Origin: Spirochaetales bacterium
GTDB lineage: Bacteria; Spirochaetota; Spirochaetia; Sphaerochaetales; Sphaerochaetaceae
Reading direction: 5' to 3'
DNA length: 8,021 nt
Assembly (NCBI GenBank): GCA_012519125.1
Contig: JAAYQY010000398.1
Span: 1-8,021 of the forward strand
Below, piece after piece: positions 5,867 through 8,021 of the stretch. Numbering within the stretch: position 1 is the stretch's first letter; each line of letters starts with the position of its first letter. The position numbers and the translations under genes were made by a program. Under the pieces are notes generated by a model. The model had not been told where the DNA came from. It saw nothing but the letters and a program-made list of their open reading frames with translations, and searched no databases.

Positions 5867-7339
5867 CTACTCCCTTGCTCCCACAATGGAGCGCATCGCC
5901 TTGACTGGAGCGGCAGCCTTGTTGCCTCCTCGCAGCTTCAAGGCTACCGAGGGTTTTACTACCACGCCGGGACCGTTGATGCAACCCCCTTCACAACACA
6001 TGACCTCAATCAGGTCAGCCTCAGGCTGGCGCTTGTCCCAGATCTTCATGGTGCGGAACATCTTCTTGTCGATACCGTTGATCGGAAGCACAGACACCTC
6101 ATCGGCTTTTGCATACCGGCTGAGCACGCACGATGCAACCCCCCCGCTGAGGGCAAACTCACGACAGTCCTCGAAGGAGTCGGTCTTGCCAAGGTCAGCC
6201 TTCTCCATCTCGCGGACGTCCACGCCCTTTGCAATGAAGAGGCTTGCCAGCTCACTGAAGGTCAACACCCCATCGATGGTTTTCAGCTTCACCGCCTCCA
6301 CCCTCTTGGCAAGGCAGGGTCCGATGAAGACCGTCTTGGTCTGGGGATTCGCCTTCTTTGCTTCCTCGGCAGCATATCCCATCGGGGAGAGGGCCGATGA
6401 ACGGCGCTCACCAAGGAAAGGAAGATGCTTGTCCACCAGCTCCATATAGGCAGGACAGCAGCTTGTGGTCATGTACCCCTTCCCTTCAGACTTGCGCTCG
6501 TTCAGCTCATGGGCTTCATGGAGGCTGGTTGTCTCAGCACCTTGGGAGACTTCCATGACCGAAGAGAACCCGGTTGCCAGCAACGCTTGCTTGATCTGGG
6601 CAAGGGTTCCGGGGAATTGGCCTTCGATGGCAGGGGCTATGAGAGCAGTAACGTGCTCCTCTGCCTTGAGCATCTTGACCACCGGCATGACACCCGAACG
6701 CTCAACGATGGCACCAAAGGGGCAGCTCATGGCACAACGACCACAGCTGATGCACTTCTGATAGTCAATCTCGACAAAGCCTTCCTCGTTCTTCTTCACC
6801 GCATTGACCGGGCACGCCTCTTCACACGGTACAGGAATATGCACCACGGCATGGAAAGGGCAGACTTCCTTGCACTTGCCGCAGCGAATACAGCGAGCAT
6901 CATCGATGTGAGCCTGGCCATTGGAGAAGGTGATGCAGTCTTTCGGGCAGTTTGCCAAGCAAGGCCGGGCAAAACAACCGCGACAGGCCTCGCTGATCAG
7001 GTAACGGTCCGGAGGACAGGAGGAACAAGCGGTACTGATGGTTGTCAGGATGGGAGCGACATGTTTGTCCTTCTCCATGACCTCGCTAACGTAGGAGGAG
7101 AGGCTCTTCAGCTCATCATCCTCTGTCTCAATATTGATGCCCATCAGAGCCATGATGCGGTAGCGGACCATGGCCCGCTCCTTGTAGATGCAACACCTGT
7201 TGGCAATCCTTGCCTTGGGGATGATCTTGATGGGAAGGGCATCCACCTCCTGCTCCAGCGTCCCTGCAAAGAATGCCTTGAGCACCTCTGCATGGACTTG
7301 TCGCTTCATCACCGTATACTGGTTGTTCAACTCAAGCAT
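5867..7339 (-). CDS. [FeFe] hydrogenase, group B (B1/B3-like), monomeric, with N-terminal FeS domains
   Basis: This 490-residue iron-only hydrogenase homologue would interconvert protons and H2 at an H-cluster. Residues 1-100 form the N-terminal domain with RCCIYKERAMVRYR, which I associate with the group B1/B3 family. Next come cysteine-rich segments: C105xxC108, C119xxC122x4C127x3C131P, C150xxC153xxC156x3C160P, C172x3C176P and C196xxC199xxC202x3C206P, enough for three or more [4Fe-4S] clusters. The catalytic domain has L1 TSCCPAY (C294 proton relay, C295 ligand), L2 IGPCLAKRVEA (C342) and L3 EVMCCEGGCINGPG (C449, C453). All four H-cluster cysteines are therefore present, but the motifs are not the canonical TSCCPxW, MPCxxKKxE and MACxxGC..GGGQP of group A. 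There is no PAS domain, which argues against the sensory group C. The start at 7339 is chosen because GGAGG lies 6 nt upstream; a TTG at 7354 would include that site in the coding region. Physiological direction is unknown. Confidence 0.9.
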   Translation of the reverse strand: MLELNNQYTVMKRQVHAEVLKAFFAGTLEQEVDALPIKIIPKARIANRCCIYKERAMVRYRIMALMGINIETEDDELKSLSSYVSEVMEKDKHVAPILTTISTACSSCPPDRYLISEACRGCFARPCLANCPKDCITFSNGQAHIDDARCIRCGKCKEVCPFHAVVHIPVPCEEACPVNAVKKNEEGFVEIDYQKCISCGRCAMSCPFGAIVERSGVMPVVKMLKAEEHVTALIAPAIEGQFPGTLAQIKQALLATGFSSVMEVSQGAETTSLHEAHELNERKSEGKGYMTTSCCPAYMELVDKHLPFLGERRSSALSPMGYAAEEAKKANPQTKTVFIGPCLAKRVEAVKLKTIDGVLTFSELASLFIAKGVDVREMEKADLGKTDSFEDCREFALSGGVASCVLSRYAKADEVSVLPINGIDKKMFRTMKIWDKRQPEADLIEVMCCEGGCINGPGVVVKPSVALKLRGGNKAAAPVKAMRSIVGARE

Positions 7340-7598
7340 GGACAGCCTCCGCAAGCAACTTGCACAGCTTCTCCTGGGTCATGTCCCCATGGATGACACC
7401 TCCAATCTGGACATAGGGAGGACGGTCTTTGGCGTTGGGATCCTTGCATCCACCGAGGCATGAAACCCCTTCAATATCACAGCCACCCAAGACCACCGGA
7501 TCAAGGAACTCATTGTACAGCAGTAGATCGGCACCACCTTGCACAAAGCAGGCGGTTCCCACACAAATTTTGACTGACACGCGCTCTTTCTTTCCCAT
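7332..7598 (-). CDS. Thioredoxin-like [2Fe-2S] ferredoxin, NuoE/HydC C-terminal type
   Basis: This 88-residue protein is almost entirely the thioredoxin-fold [2Fe-2S] domain found at the C-terminus of NuoE and in small subunits of NAD(P)-linked iron-only hydrogenases. The four expected ligands are visible as C12-x4-C17 (KICVGTACFVQGG) and C47-x3-C51 (GVSCLGGCKD). It lacks the N-terminal helical part of full NuoE, so it is a stand-alone ferredoxin domain. It probably passes single electrons in the cytoplasm between a flavin NADH-oxidising subunit or ferredoxin and the hydrogenase encoded next. The start at 7598 is set by AAGGAG about 6 nt upstream; another ATG at 7603 is in a different frame and too close to that site. 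Its stop overlaps the hydrogenase start by 8 nt, which implies translational coupling. A cysteine at position 40 is extra. Confidence 0.9.
   Translation of the reverse strand: MGKKERVSVKICVGTACFVQGGADLLLYNEFLDPVVLGGCDIEGVSCLGGCKDPNAKDRPPYVQIGGVIHGDMTQEKLCKLLAEAVHA
7346..7350 (-). promoter_or_regulatory. Ribosome binding site that fixes the hydrogenase start
   Basis: GGAGG sits inside the last codons of the [2Fe-2S] protein gene, 6 nt before the ATG at 7339. The ATG overlaps the upstream TGA in the arrangement ATGCTTGA. Ribosomes that finish the small ferredoxin can therefore restart on the hydrogenase, which favours balanced synthesis of the pair. Confidence 0.75.
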
Positions 7599-7613
7599 CC
7601 CATTCTCCTTCCG

Positions 7614-8021
7614 TCAGATATATTCCTGTGACGTCTCTTTCAGATAATTGTCTTCCAAGGCCCTACGCAACCTGCCTATCAGGGTTCTGCGTATCCCAAT
7701 CTCCACCGGTATATTCGGATCTTGGTGAGCCTCATTGATTTTCGTTCCTACGATGAAGTGTACCTGGTCGCTCTCCTGCATCACCTGGATGAACTTTCTT
7801 ACTGCATCGTTGGGCAGCGAACGTACCGGTTTCTTCTGTTCCAAGGCAATGGCAACCTTGCTTAAGGTGAGCATCCCTTCGGTCACCAGATCGATCCCTT
7901 CCATGATTGAGCAGGGAGGAACCTGGGGCGACCAACAACTCATATCGACTTTCAGCGGCTTGGCCAGCAGACGGCTGACAATCTGGGCCGTTGTTCCACC
8001 ACTGACTATCTTCTTGCCCTC
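7614..8021 (-). CDS. SpoIIE-family protein phosphatase, C-terminal part (cut by window edge)
   Basis: The frame is open from the window edge to a TGA at 7616-7614 and gives 135 residues, so the start and most of the protein lie outside. The visible part has the stretch GKKIVSGGTTAQIV, then VPP and MEGIDLVTEGMLTL. I recognise this pattern from the C-terminus of PP2C-like SpoIIE phosphatases encoded beside clostridial [FeFe] hydrogenases. Such enzymes dephosphorylate Ser/Thr phosphoproteins using Mn or Mg. The metal-binding aspartates would lie upstream of the window, so catalytic competence cannot be judged. The stop lies 15 nt before the ferredoxin-like gene, so the two are probably co-transcribed. 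This suggests a regulatory role tied to hydrogen or redox metabolism (inference). The last third (IRRTLIGRLRRALEDNYLKE) is basic and helical. The family call is from memory of the motif and is moderately sure. Confidence 0.7.
   Translation of the reverse strand, partial: EGKKIVSGGTTAQIVSRLLAKPLKVDMSCWSPQVPPCSIMEGIDLVTEGMLTLSKVAIALEQKKPVRSLPNDAVRKFIQVMQESDQVHFIVGTKINEAHQDPNIPVEIGIRRTLIGRLRRALEDNYLKETSQEYI

Noticed and set aside
5862..5984. N-terminal extension of fRMsr by 41 residues
   Set aside because: It lies wholly inside the hydrogenase coding end, does not resemble the family, and the ATG at 5861 gives the expected length.
7340..7354. TTG start five codons upstream for the hydrogenase
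   Set aside because: The GGAGG ribosome site lies within this extension and is well spaced for the ATG at 7339.
6425..7396. Plus-strand open frame of 323 codons opposite the hydrogenase gene
   Set aside because: It is antisense to a well-supported hydrogenase, has no known motif, and its start has no convincing ribosome site.
1..8021. CRISPR arrays, insertion sequences, tRNA or rRNA genes
   Set aside because: I saw no spaced direct repeats, no transposase or terminal inverted repeats, and no cloverleaf with a T-arm motif.

Overview
All convincing genes in this window lie on the minus strand, so transcription runs from the right end of the window to the left. The gene set suggests a strictly or mainly fermentative anaerobe. 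It has a group B-type [FeFe] hydrogenase, a threonyl-tRNA synthetase that lacks the TGS domain (a short form I recall from spirochaetes), an M32 carboxypeptidase and spirochaete-like lipid and HAD genes. My best guess is a spirochaete of the Sphaerochaeta group, a lineage known for many genes gained from Clostridia. This is inferred from protein character, not from a search.

Right part (8021 to 5382): a compact cluster runs in the order SpoIIE-family phosphatase (C-terminal part only, cut by the window edge), a thioredoxin-like [2Fe-2S] ferredoxin, a monomeric group B-like [FeFe] hydrogenase, and free methionine-(R)-sulfoxide reductase. Spacings are 15, -8 and 5 nt, which fits one operon. The first three look like a redox or H2-linked electron-transfer or signalling module. 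The fourth repairs oxidised free methionine.

Middle (5381 to 5022): the 360-nt gap upstream of thrS holds a complete T-box riboswitch. It has Stem I with a loop-E AGUA, a Thr ACC specifier and an AG bulge; Stem II with a GAA/AGUA S-turn; a Stem III hairpin; the T-box antiterminator with a UGGAACC bulge; and a competing intrinsic terminator ending in six Ts. It should couple thrS expression to uncharged tRNA-Thr. A T-box outside Firmicutes, Actinobacteria and a few other phyla is unusual and is the main discovery here.

Left part (5021 to 320): thrS, M32 carboxypeptidase, pgsA-like phosphatidyltransferase and a HAD-IIB phosphatase follow one another with gaps of 49, 12 and 12 nt. A 9-bp hairpin after thrS may lower readthrough into the last three.

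Left end (319 to 1): no recognised gene. It holds a good sigma70-type promoter on the minus strand that runs straight into a terminator-like hairpin with six Ts, then a purine tract, a possible 35-codon ORF or gene remnant, and a second GC-rich hairpin. This may be a small transcription unit of about 245 nt.
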